64,000 nucleotides of DNA from assembly GCF_001659985.1 (NCBI RefSeq), contig NZ_LYCS01000007.1, forward strand, positions 106,912 to 170,911. The letters are read 5' to 3'. This DNA comes from Oceanobacillus sp. Castelsardo. Lineage in GTDB: Bacteria; Bacillota; Bacilli; Bacillales; Amphibacillaceae. A program made the position numbers and the translations under genes. Positions within the stretch are counted from its first letter, which is position 1. Every line of letters starts with the position of its first letter. Positions 18,312-26,930 of this stretch are shown in pieces. Below the pieces are notes generated by a model. That model saw only the letters and a list, made by a program, of their open reading frames with translations, did no database searches and was not told where the DNA came from.

Positions 18312-18326
18312 TGATAATAATTCTCA
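18312..18326. promoter_or_regulatory. Fur box upstream of flavin reductase
   Basis: TGATAATAATTCTCA matches the Fur 7-1-7 inverted repeat TGATAATnATTATCA at 14 of 15 positions. It lies upstream of the minus-strand reductase gene starting at 18257, so iron-dependent repression is expected. Confidence 0.7.
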
Positions 18327-18447
18327 ATTAAACGGATTGGTTATTCAGATTCATTATCAGCATATTTTTGTAACCTACTTTCAAAAGTGTTTTTCTAGAT
18401 AATGGCCCGCTGCTGAACAGGGATCAATTAGGTAATTCCACAATCAC

Positions 18448-18888
18448 TCATTCTTTTACAACTAATTCAAAAGATTCCTCGTTACCGTCCCATTTCACTT
18501 CAACATGAACGACCATATCCTTTCTCATAATCGCTCCAGATCCACCACCCCTTGAAGTAAACTCTTTAACAGAGACAGGTTCATCAAAGGTTTCCGATAA
18601 ACTACCTCCTCCAGTTGGACCGTTATATTCATAATCTAATTGTTTCATGGAAGCTATTTCGTTTAAATCTCCTTTATATGTTAACTTAAAGGTATACTCA
18701 TCTTCACTTGAATACGTGTTTATATCATCGGCATCTTTACCCCATACTTCTTCTGCTTTATATATTAATTCAGCCGACCAGTATTTTCCTTCTCCTACAA
18801 ATAGATAGTTATGTTGAGTTACCTCTTCATTGTTAGAACAGGCACTTATTAACCCTGTAAATAGAACTAATATAATTATTCTTTTTAT
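18448..18888 (-). CDS. Lipoprotein lacking a standard start codon
   Basis: The open frame runs from about 18888 to the TGA at 18448, about 146 aa. It begins IKRIIILVLFTGLISAC, a lipoprotein signal with the lipobox ISAC, then an acidic extracytoplasmic domain with DEYTFKLTYKGDL and EVKWDGNEESFEL. A good RBS (GGAGAGGGG) precedes an ATA codon at 18886-18888, but no ATG/GTG/TTG exists there in frame; an ATG at the RBS is in another frame. Either ATA initiation or a mutated start. The family is unknown. Confidence 0.5.
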   Translation of the reverse strand: MKRIIILVLFTGLISACSNNEEVTQHNYLFVGEGKYWSAELIYKAEEVWGKDADDINTYSSEDEYTFKLTYKGDLNEIASMKQLDYEYNGPTGGGSLSETFDEPVSVKEFTSRGGGSGAIMRKDMVVHVEVKWDGNEESFELVVKE

Positions 18889-18942
18889 TCGAAAAACCCC
18901 TCTCCATATATCGATTGCTGTTAAACCGTTGCACTAGTTAGC

Positions 18943-19068
18943 TTATTGATTTTCCTTTATTTCTTTTAATAAATTTATGATTTCCTCATTTTGTTTAGAT
19001 GCCTTTCTAAGATGCCCTTCTACTGCTAAAAGTGTGATAACTATGACGACAAAGCCAATGAATATCAA
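18943..19068 (-). CDS. 41-aa small membrane protein
   Basis: TTG start (19066-19068) behind GGAGGATTTTTA. One membrane helix (IFIGFVVIVITLLAVE) is followed by a charged amphipathic tail (RKASKQNEEIINLLKEIKEN). The pattern of an anchor plus short coiled tail is common in small Bacillus membrane proteins. Function is unknown. Confidence 0.45.
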   Translation of the reverse strand: MIFIGFVVIVITLLAVEGHLRKASKQNEEIINLLKEIKENQ

Positions 19069-19300
19069 TAAAAATCCTCCTACTAATCTGCCATTAAGTT
19101 AAGTGTCTTTTTATACAATATTACCATAATGGTTCACCTGTTTAGGGAAAATTAAGACAATTAATTTAGGATTGGCTTCTAAATATTTTAATAAAAAAAC
19201 TATCCTTAAGAAATGTGAGGATAGTTTTTGGCTAGGGTGTTTAAAGTATTTAGTTTTTACTATAGGAAAAATTTATATAGATATCCTTCTTAATTCATCT

Positions 19301-20037
19301 TCACTGTTCGGATACATCCATATCTTTCAACATCTGTATCATCATTTCCCTCGGATTAAATAACAGTTCTTCCGTATCAGTTGATGTATCATTTCCCTTC
19401 AAAATATTAATTTCATTATTAATATGCTCCATTTTGCGATCAAGCTCAGCTACAGTATCTGCAGCTTCTTTTAATTGCCTAGTTAAATGCTCAGGCACTT
19501 GCTTATTGTACTTATAGTAAATCTTATGTTCTAAACTCGCCCAGAAATCCATTGCAATCGTACGTATTTGCATTTCTACATACACATGTATTTTACGGTC
19601 TGACATGAAAACGGGAATCTTCATGATAATATGGAGGCTTTGATAACCATTCGATTTTGGATGTTGAATATAGTCCTTCACTTCTATTACTTCAATATCA
19701 GATTGTGCTTGTATCATCTTGCTAATCCGATAAATATCAGATGCAAACGAACAAATAATTCGGATTCCTGCGATATCCTTAATATTTTCTTGAATGGCCT
19801 CTAATGATAAAGGTAAGCTTTTCCTTTGTACTTTTTTAAAAAACTCTCGGCTGATTTCACACGTGTATTTACGTGCTCAATAGGATTGTAATCATGTACT
19901 AAACGAAATTCCTCTTTCAATATATTCACTTTCGTACTAATTTCATCTAATGCAAATTTATAAGCCATGCCAAATCTTGTAATCTTAATGCGTAATTCAT
20001 CTAATGTTTCTTTATTAATTGGTTCATGTGATGCCAT
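19301..20037 (-). pseudogene. ywaC: Small alarmone synthetase (YwaC/SasA-like), frameshifted
   Basis: The N-terminal piece (19801-20037, 78 aa) has FGMAYKFALDEI and YNPIEHVNTRVKS. The C-terminal piece has IKDIAGIRIICSFASDIYRI, KSNGYQSLHI and EMQIRTIAMDFWASLEHK. Together they are a RelA/SpoT-type (p)ppGpp synthetase domain. The two lie in different frames; the frame is lost at GGAAAAGC near 19815, just after a T6A6 run, where reading jumps from KGKAYLYH-stop to KSLPLSLEAI. One base change would restore an about 215-aa enzyme. This may be a real frameshift or a homopolymer sequencing error. Confidence 0.85.
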
Positions 20038-20320
20038 TGTATTTATAGTTCCTTTCTATAAGGGAAAAGTTTTGACTCTGATAAGGTAAATCGTAATTTT
20101 GATTACTATCATCATTATAACTTGTAGGGCATAAGAAAAAAATCGTGGGCGTGGATTTCAGTAGGTATTGTAATCAAATATTCTTATTTCATAAAGGCTA
20201 TTTTTCGACAGAACTTACAAGAAATATGTCGATATTCCCCGGGAAATGAAAAATATTTCCGAAACGCTACATAGTAAATGGTTGAATTGCAAAATATAAA
20301 ATTGGGAGGAGGATGAAGTA

Positions 20321-20662
20321 ATGAGAAAGGTTATTTCAGCAATTACAGTTTTATGTATTTTAATGATTGGATCTATTTCGTTTTTTTCATTATGGGAGCC
20401 AATTCAAGCACAGGAAGAGGCGATTCCTTCCTATGCAAAATGGGGCAGAATGGCCATGAAAGAAACGAGTAAGAAATATCCAAATGCACAAATTATTGAT
20501 TATTTACATGTTGGGAAGAAGACGAAAGGTGACAACGCAGTAGAACAATTTAAACTATGGTTAAAGGAAAATAACAGGGAATTTGGTGTGTTGATTGATA
20601 TTGAATTTCATCCCGATACAGATGAAGTCATATCTGTAAATTTTAAAGAGGTTAATCAATAA
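20321..20662 (+). CDS. DUF3889 secreted protein
   Basis: 113 aa. A signal peptide (about 1-28, cleaving after IQAQ) precedes a small domain with PSYAKWGRMAMKETSKKYP and the VGVxI-like sheet pattern of DUF3889, as in YqzG and YqxI. The start has a strong GGGAGGAGGATG RBS. Function is unknown; it is probably extracellular. Confidence 0.8.
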   Translation: MRKVISAITVLCILMIGSISFFSLWEPIQAQEEAIPSYAKWGRMAMKETSKKYPNAQIIDYLHVGKKTKGDNAVEQFKLWLKENNREFGVLIDIEFHPDTDEVISVNFKEVNQ

Positions 20663-20740
20663 AGCGGTCGGTTTATTCTTATTGCTTGCCAGGGGACTTA
20701 TAAAAATCCACAATGTCGGGATTTAGCATTGGTGTACTAG

Positions 20741-21278
20741 ATATCAGTACTTACGCGGCATATATCAGCACTCACACCTGGGATATCGGCGCTCACGCAG
20801 CAAATATCAGCGCTCATGCTCGAGATATCAGCACCCGTCCGCTATATCAGCATTCACACCCGGGATATCAGTACTCACGCATCAAATATCAGCGCTCACA
20901 CTTGAGATATCAGCCCACGTCCGCTATATCAGCATTCACGCTCGAGATATCGGCACTCACGCATCAAATATCAGCGCCCACACTCGAGATATCAGCCCAC
21001 GTCCGCTATATCAGCATTCACAGCCAGGATATCGGTACTCACGCATCAAATATCAGCAATCATCCCCCGGGATATCAGCACACGTACACTATATCAGCAC
21101 TCACAGCCAGGATATCAGTACTCACGCATCAAATATCAGCACACACACTCGAGATATCAGCACACGTACGCTATATCAGCATTCACAGCCAGGATATCGG
21201 TACTCACGCAGCATATATCAGCACTCATCCCCAGGATATCAGTACACGTAATGCTATATCAGCATTCACTCTCCGACT
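20741..21278. repeat. 26-unit minisatellite with 82-bp higher-order repeat
   Basis: Each unit begins ATATC (usually ATATCAGC) and is 21 bp, with a 19-bp unit as every fourth. Units start at 20741, 20762, 20783, 20804, 20825, 20844 and so on to 21256. The block of 21+21+21+19 bp gives an 82-bp period: 20844, 20926, 21008, 21091, 21173, 21256 (two blocks are 83). An open frame of 194 aa crosses it, but 82 is not a multiple of 3 and there is no RBS, so I treat it as non-coding. It ends 28 bp before the dacC start. Confidence 0.9.
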
Positions 21279-21306
21279 ATCAACAATAATATTGTAGGTG
21301 TTCAAA

Positions 21307-22800
21307 ATGTTTATTAAAAGGTACATAAAAGTTTTTCTCTTCATCTTATTTTTTGCTCCACTTTTTAATATTGAATTGATTCATGCTTCTGAAAGTATCA
21401 CCTCAGAAATAAATCCATCATGGTCATTGGAAGAAAAGATAAATAAAATATTTGAGGATGAGCGACTACAAGGTTCTATAACTGGTATAAGCGTGAGGAA
21501 AGCAGATACTGGGGAGGAAATATACTCTCACCATGGAAATATACGTTTGCATCCTGCTTCTAATATGAAAATATTAACAGCGTCCACTGCCTTAGAAGTT
21601 CTAGGACCAGACCATAAATTCAAGACAAAGGTTTACACGGACGGTGAGCTAGTTGGTGGGGTTCTAAAAGGAAATCTATATATACAAGGCGGAGGCGACC
21701 CAACGTTACTAAAGGAAGATATAGATGAACTTGTTAACCATTTAAAGAAATTAGAGGTTCGGAAAGTTGAAGGGGATTTGGTTGCAGATGACACTTGGTA
21801 TGATAATATTCGACTATCCCAGGATCTGAATTGGTCGGACGAACCATTTCATACGGGGGCGCAGATTTCGGCCTTAACGCTTTCGCCGGATAAGGACTAT
21901 GATGCGGGAACAGTAATGTTAGAAATAATTCCTGGGAAACGACAAGGGGATGTTGCCCAAGTAAATGTCATTCCTAATACAGATTATGTGAAAGTTTTGA
22001 ATCAGACAAGAACAGTTCATAAAGATGAGAAAAAACAACTAACAATAGATAGAGTACACGGAGAGAATACAATCATAGTAGAAGGTGATATACCTATTGG
22101 GACATCTAAAGAAAAAACTTGGGTGGCTGTATGGGACCCTACTAGTTATGTATTAAATATTTTTGCATCGTCACTTAAAAGTAATGGGATCTCTTTTTCA
22201 TCGGAATTGGAACAACGATTGGATGCGGTTCCTAAGGACGCAACGTTATTAGTAGAAAATCAGTCAATGCCCTTAAAGGAATTGTTACTTCCCTTTATGA
22301 AATTAAGTAATAATACGATTGGTGAAGTGTTAGTTAAGGAGATGGGTAAGGCCGTTCATGGGGAAGGGAGTTGGGAGAAGGGGCTTGCAGTTATGGAAGA
22401 GTCTATAATAAATCTTGGTATGGATCCGAATCTTTTTCTACTTCGTGACGGCTCAGGAATGTCCCATAAAAACTTTGTTTCTTCCAGCGAATTAACGAAG
22501 CTTCTTTATGAGATTCAACAAAAAGATTGGTTCACAGTGTTTGAAAATTCACTTCCCGTAGCAGGTGAGTCGGAAAAATTAGTAGGTGGAACACTTCGAA
22601 GCAGAATGGACAATCTAAAGGGGAATGTAAGAGCTAAAACAGGATCCATTACCGGTGTACAAACCTTATCTGGTTATGTTACGAATATAAATGGTGAAAA
22701 ACTAATCTTCTCTATATTAAATAATAATTATATAGAAGATTCCATGTCAGCCATTCAAGATACAATGGTCACTATTCTTGCAACACATAATTTAAATTAA
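21307..22800 (+). CDS. dacC: D-alanyl-D-alanine carboxypeptidase/endopeptidase (PBP4a type)
   Basis: 497 aa, close to B. subtilis DacC. A signal peptide (about 1-27) is followed by an S13 peptidase. SxxK is SNMK at residues 85-88, SxN is SNN in MKLSNNTIGE, and KTG is AKTGSITG. The ~200-residue insertion between SxxK and SxN is typical of the class. It trims or cleaves peptidoglycan cross-links outside the membrane. ATG 21307 follows AGGTG; an in-frame GTG at 21298 overlaps that RBS. A terminator follows. Confidence 0.95.
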   Translation: MFIKRYIKVFLFILFFAPLFNIELIHASESITSEINPSWSLEEKINKIFEDERLQGSITGISVRKADTGEEIYSHHGNIRLHPASNMKILTASTALEVLGPDHKFKTKVYTDGELVGGVLKGNLYIQGGGDPTLLKEDIDELVNHLKKLEVRKVEGDLVADDTWYDNIRLSQDLNWSDEPFHTGAQISALTLSPDKDYDAGTVMLEIIPGKRQGDVAQVNVIPNTDYVKVLNQTRTVHKDEKKQLTIDRVHGENTIIVEGDIPIGTSKEKTWVAVWDPTSYVLNIFASSLKSNGISFSSELEQRLDAVPKDATLLVENQSMPLKELLLPFMKLSNNTIGEVLVKEMGKAVHGEGSWEKGLAVMEESIINLGMDPNLFLLRDGSGMSHKNFVSSSELTKLLYEIQQKDWFTVFENSLPVAGESEKLVGGTLRSRMDNLKGNVRAKTGSITGVQTLSGYVTNINGEKLIFSILNNNYIEDSMSAIQDTMVTILATHNLN

Positions 22801-22828
22801 AAGGGAATCTAACAGGATTCCCTTTTTC
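22799..22828 (+). terminator. Terminator of dacC
   Basis: AAGGGAATC (22801-22809) pairs with GATTCCCTT over a 6-nt loop and runs into a T tract. Confidence 0.9.
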
Positions 22829-22953
22829 GCTTTGTTTACGGACTAAAATTTTCCCCCTTACCAATTTATGTAATTCCCAGAGTAATAAAATTATTAATTT
22901 TAGCTTATATAGTTTAAAATAAAACTATGTTTAAATGAAAAAGGAAGGTACGT

Positions 22954-24123
22954 ATGACGGAAGAGAATATAACTCGTTTACATATGAATCATAAGGAAAT
23001 TATTCTTATTGGAACGGCACATGTTTCCAAGCAAAGTGCCGAACAAGTAAAAGAAGTCATCGAAGCAGAAAAGCCAGATTCAGTTTGTATTGAATTAGAT
23101 GAAGCGCGGTACCAATCAATTAAAGAAGGTAACTCTTGGAAGGATATGGACATTTTTAAAGTGATAAAAGAGAAACGTGCAACGCTTTTATTAATGAACC
23201 TCGCCATATCTTCCTTCCAGAAAAGAATGGCTAAGCAATTTGGAATCAATGCCGGTCAGGAAATGATACAAGGGATGGAATCGGCTGAGGAAATTGGTGC
23301 GGAATTGGTTCTCGCAGATCGTAATATTCAAATTACGTTTGCAAGAATATGGGGAAACCTAGGATTGAAAGGCAAATCTATTCTTTTAACGCAAATAATG
23401 GCCAGTATTTTTAGTAAAGAGGAAATTTCCGAAGCAGAATTAGAAAAAATGAAGCAACAAGATACAATTAATGCGATGCTTCAGGAATTTACAGAACACT
23501 TCCCAAGACTCAAAAAACCATTAATTGATGAACGAGATCAATTTTTATCCCAAAAGATAAAAACAGCTCCTGGGGACAAGGTAGTAGCTGTATTAGGTGC
23601 AGCACATGTTCCCGGCATAACGAAGGAAATAGAAAAAAATCATGATTTAGAAAAACTGTCCATACGACCGCCAAAGTCGAATGTACCAAAAATTATTGGA
23701 TGGTCCATACCAATTCTAATTATTGCCATGATAGCTTACACATTTATTTCAAACCCAGCAGCAGGTTGGCAGCAGACCATTAGTTGGGTTTTATGGAATG
23801 GTTCCTTTTCCGCATTAGGAACTCTTTTTGCATTAGGACATCCTTTGGCCATTGTCACATCCTTTATCGCTGCTCCTATTACTTCATTGAATCCACTACT
23901 GGCAGCTGGTTGGTTCTCTGGAATTGTCCAAGCTTATTTTAGTAGACCAACTGTACGGGATTTTGAAAATCTAGCTGAGGATGTATTTACGGTTAAGGGA
24001 TTTTGGCAAAACAAAGTATCACGAGTATTATTAGTTGTTGTTTTGGCAAACATTGGTAGCTCTGTTGGTACGTTTGTTGGAGGATTTGATGTTGTACGAC
24101 TATTCTTAGATAATTTGTTTTAA
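22954..24123 (+). CDS. TraB/PrgY family membrane protein
   Basis: 389 aa. The N-terminal TraB domain (about 10-225) shows the three conserved motifs LIGTAHVSKQS, VCIELDEARY and VLGAAHVPGI. The C-terminal part has about four membrane helices (about 248-385). Relatives include PrgY, which limits sex-pheromone activity in enterococci, and are thought to be metalloprotease-like. The substrate here is unknown. The RBS is AAGGAAGG. It stands alone between dacC and a CNNM-type gene. Confidence 0.9.
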   Translation: MTEENITRLHMNHKEIILIGTAHVSKQSAEQVKEVIEAEKPDSVCIELDEARYQSIKEGNSWKDMDIFKVIKEKRATLLLMNLAISSFQKRMAKQFGINAGQEMIQGMESAEEIGAELVLADRNIQITFARIWGNLGLKGKSILLTQIMASIFSKEEISEAELEKMKQQDTINAMLQEFTEHFPRLKKPLIDERDQFLSQKIKTAPGDKVVAVLGAAHVPGITKEIEKNHDLEKLSIRPPKSNVPKIIGWSIPILIIAMIAYTFISNPAAGWQQTISWVLWNGSFSALGTLFALGHPLAIVTSFIAAPITSLNPLLAAGWFSGIVQAYFSRPTVRDFENLAEDVFTVKGFWQNKVSRVLLVVVLANIGSSVGTFVGGFDVVRLFLDNLF

Positions 24124-24216
24124 ATTGGAATAGGTAAGGAATACTATTCATAGCGCCCAATAAATCATATAAAAATAAATATAAGTTTTTATGGAGCTTA
24201 AGGAGGAAATAAGCCC

Positions 24217-25437
24217 GTGATCATTGCGATCATTTTCTTATTATTTGTTTCATTTTTCTTTTCGGGAAGTGAAACAGCATTAACAGCAACAAATAAAATG
24301 AAATTACAGACAAAAGCGAATAACGGTGATAGGAAGTCAGAAAAGCTTTTAGACTTGGTTTCCAAACCTAGCGAATTTATAACTTCGATTCTTATAGGGA
24401 ATAATATTGCGAATATACTTCTACCAACTTTAGTTACAACGATAGCGATCGAATACGGATTTAATATTGGATTGGCATCCGCTATTCTGACTATTACCAT
24501 TATCGTTTTTTCAGAAGTACTCCCGAAATCGATAGCAGCTGCATTTCCCGATAAAATTGCAGCAATCGTGTATCCGGTTATTCGCTTTTTTGTCATTATT
24601 TTTAAACCAATCACGATTATTTTAAATAGTTTAACGGGATTCATCACTAGGGCCCTATCGAAAGGGAACCCGGAAGATGTTTCTATTTCAAAAGAAGAGT
24701 TTCGAACGATGATTGATATTGCTGATTCGGAAGGGACATTCGGGAAAGCTGAATCACATCGGATACGTGGGGTCCTTGATTTTCAAAATTTGAATGTAAA
24801 AGATGTATTAAAGACACCACGAGTAGATTTAGTGGCACTACCAATCAACGCTACGTATGAGGAAGTAAGAGAAGTAGTCCTTCAAAACCCATTTACAAGA
24901 TATCCAATCTATAGAGAAGATATTGATAATATTATCGGGGTATTTCATTCTAAATATTTAATCCAATGGTCATTAGAACCCGAAAAACCACTTAAGCAAT
25001 TTAGCGATATTGATCCATTACTCGTCTATGAATTTCATTCGGTGGAATGGGTGTTTCTCAAAATGACAAAGGAAAAGAAACATATGGCGGTTGTATTAGA
25101 TGAATATGGTGGTACAGAGGGAATATTGACACATGAAGATGTGATTGAATCCATGATTGGATTAGAAATTTCAGATGAAATGGATTTAGATACCGATGCT
25201 TTAGTTGAAAAGCTAACAGAAACCGAAATTGTTTGTGACGGTAAAATCACGCTTCATCGGTTAAATTCCATCTTTCATACAGACATTCCCGAAGAAGAAG
25301 ATGTGTTAGCCGGTTACTTACTAAAGGAATTAAATGAATTCCCTGAGGAAGATGAAGTCATTGAGCGGGAGAATTTAACCTTTAAGATTATGGAAATCGA
25401 TAACCGCACGATTAAAAAAGTACAAATTATAAAATAA
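24217..25437 (+). CDS. CNNM/CorC-HlyC family transporter-like protein
   Basis: 406 aa. The DUF21/CNNM membrane domain (about 1-150, FSGSETALTATNKMKLQ) is followed by paired CBS domains (about 185-305) and a CorC_HlyC domain (about 325-403). Such proteins act in magnesium or cobalt efflux and resistance at the membrane. The GTG start has a near-perfect AAGGAGGAAAT RBS. A terminator follows at 25442. Confidence 0.92.
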   Translation: MIIAIIFLLFVSFFFSGSETALTATNKMKLQTKANNGDRKSEKLLDLVSKPSEFITSILIGNNIANILLPTLVTTIAIEYGFNIGLASAILTITIIVFSEVLPKSIAAAFPDKIAAIVYPVIRFFVIIFKPITIILNSLTGFITRALSKGNPEDVSISKEEFRTMIDIADSEGTFGKAESHRIRGVLDFQNLNVKDVLKTPRVDLVALPINATYEEVREVVLQNPFTRYPIYREDIDNIIGVFHSKYLIQWSLEPEKPLKQFSDIDPLLVYEFHSVEWVFLKMTKEKKHMAVVLDEYGGTEGILTHEDVIESMIGLEISDEMDLDTDALVEKLTETEIVCDGKITLHRLNSIFHTDIPEEEDVLAGYLLKELNEFPEEDEVIERENLTFKIMEIDNRTIKKVQIIK

Positions 25438-25441
25438 GTAG

Positions 25442-25475
25442 AGAACCCCATTTTATATAAAGTGGGGTTTTTTTA
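25442..25475 (+). terminator. Terminator after CNNM-type gene
   Basis: AACCCCA (25444-25450) pairs with TGGGGTT (25463-25469), followed by a run of T. Confidence 0.9.
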
Positions 25476-25493
25476 GGCGGAGGTACGAAGGAA

Positions 25494-25973
25494 ATGAAAA
25501 TTACTATTGTATCGGTGGGAAAACTGAAAGAAAAATATTTAAAACAGGGAATCCAAGAATATTTAAAAAGGTTATCAGCCTATGCAAAGGTCGATATTAT
25601 CGAAGTAGCAGATGAGAAGGCACCAGAAAACTTGAGTGAAGCGGAAATGGAAGAAGTAAAACGGAAAGAGGGAGAGCGTATCCTGTCCCATGTCGGGGAA
25701 GATACATATGTATTTACGCTTGAAATTAAAGGAAAGATGCTAACTTCTGAAGAGTTCGCAAAAAAATTAGACGACCTAGCGACATACGGTAAAAGCAAAA
25801 TTGCATTTATCATTGGTGGGTCGCTTGGCATTAGTAAAGAAGTGCAATCCAGAAGCGACATGGCGATATCCTTCTCAAAAATGACGTTTCCACATCAGGT
25901 CATGCGGTTGATTTTATTGGAGCAGGTGTATCGGGGGTATCGGATAAATAGGGGGGAACCGTACCATAAATAG
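25494..25973 (+). CDS. rlmH: 23S rRNA pseudouridine-1915 N3-methyltransferase RlmH
   Basis: 159 aa, full length. [16 protein letters not shown] at the start, the SPOUT-fold knot region [10 protein letters not shown] and the C-terminal [22 protein letters not shown] are all present, ending RGEPYHK. It methylates pseudouridine 1915 in helix 69 of 23S rRNA using SAM. It is the orthologue of staphylococcal orfX, whose last codons are the SCC integration site. The same last 18 bases recur downstream at 29174 and 39996. Confidence 0.97.
   Translation: MKITIVSVGKLKEKYLKQGIQEYLKRLSAYAKVDIIEVADEKAPENLSEAEMEEVKRKEGERILSHVGEDTYVFTLEIKGKMLTSEEFAKKLDDLATYGKSKIAFIIGGSLGISKEVQSRSDMAISFSKMTFPHQVMRLILLEQVYRGYRINRGEPYHK
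25956..25973 (+). repeat. att-like site 1 (3' end of rlmH)
   Basis: The last six codons of rlmH, GAACCGTACCATAAATAG. Copies at 29174-29191 and 39996-40013 share the pattern GAACCGTAnCAnAAATAn in the same orientation. Next to it ACCATAAA (25963-25970) is mirrored by TTTATGGT (25982-25989). Confidence 0.75.
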
Positions 25974-26090
25974 GTGCGGTTTTTATGGTGTTGGAAGATT
26001 GAGATAACTATTCTAAATATTAATTAGATGTTAAATGTGAAAACATTATGCTTTGATTTTCATTTCATTAAGATAGGATTACCATGCATC

Positions 26091-26116
26091 GGTCAGCTTA
26101 TAGCTGGCCTTTTCCT
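26091..26116 (+). terminator. Hairpin upstream of response regulator
   Basis: GGTCAGC pairs with GCTGGCC over TTATA, followed by TTTTCCTTT. It likely isolates the two-component operon from rlmH. Confidence 0.6.
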
Positions 26117-26243
26117 TTAATATTAGGAAAATCTTAAGAATTACATAAAGAGTTTGTTAAGATTTAATTGGTATCATTCTCTTATGGTAAAGAATAGAGG
26201 GGAGACATGGTATGGTTGATTACATATGTAGGAGTGAATGTTC

Positions 26244-26930
26244 ATGAATATCTTGGTTTGTGATGATGATAAGGCGATTGTGGATGCCATTGGGATATAT
26301 TTGGAAAATGAAGGTTATCAAATATTCAAAGCTTCGAACGGAGTTGAGGCGATTGAAATCACCCAGGAAAATGAGATTCATCTTGTTCTTATGGATATTA
26401 TGATGCCGAAGATGGACGGGATCCGAGCTACGATGAAAATTAGGGAGGATCATAATATCCCCTTGATTATGCTTTCGGCCAAGTCGGAGGATTACGACAA
26501 AATCCTCGGTTTGAATATTGGAGCGGATGATTATATTACGAAACCATTTAATCCTCTGGAGCTAATCGCAAGGGTTAAATCACAGCTAAGAAGATATACA
26601 ACTTTAGGGAGCCTTGAAATGAAGACAAATGTGTATCAAACCGGTGGGCTCGTCATCGATGATGAACGCAAAGTCATCACTGTTGATGGAGAAGAGATCC
26701 ATCTAACACCGGTACAATATAAGATTTTAAAGCTTCTAATAGCGAATCCCGGAAAGGTATTCTCGATTGAGGAAATCTATGAAAAGGTTTGGAATGAGCC
26801 AGCCTATAATCCAGAAAATACCGTATCCGTTCATATTCGAAAAATACGAGAAAAAATCGAGATCAATCCAAAAGAGCCAAAATATTTGAAGGTGGTGTGG
26901 GGAGTTGGGTATAAAATTGAAAAAATTTAG
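26244..26930 (+). CDS. OmpR-family response regulator
   Basis: 228 aa. The receiver domain (1-118) has acidic residues in CDDDKA, phosphoacceptor Asp in VLMDIMMP and Lys in ITKPF. The winged-helix DNA-binding domain (about 130-227) contains LTPVQYKILKLL and VSVHIRKIREKIE. ATG 26244 is correctly spaced from TAGGAGTG; an ATG 6 bp upstream abuts it. It overlaps the kinase gene. It resembles VanR-type regulators, but the target genes are not adjacent. It lies between att-like sites 1 and 2. Confidence 0.93.
   Translation: MNILVCDDDKAIVDAIGIYLENEGYQIFKASNGVEAIEITQENEIHLVLMDIMMPKMDGIRATMKIREDHNIPLIMLSAKSEDYDKILGLNIGADDYITKPFNPLELIARVKSQLRRYTTLGSLEMKTNVYQTGGLVIDDERKVITVDGEEIHLTPVQYKILKLLIANPGKVFSIEEIYEKVWNEPAYNPENTVSVHIRKIREKIEINPKEPKYLKVVWGVGYKIEKI

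Noticed and set aside
20713..21297. 194-aa open frame with ISAHxxDIS-type repeats
   Set aside because: It is the minisatellite read in one frame. The 82-bp period shifts phase each block, there is no RBS, and stops are absent simply because the units lack them in this phase.
25974..26243. CRISPR or tRNA-type integration target near rlmH
   Set aside because: I looked for tRNA-like or spacer-repeat structure around the repeats and saw none; the direct repeats match the rlmH 3' end only.
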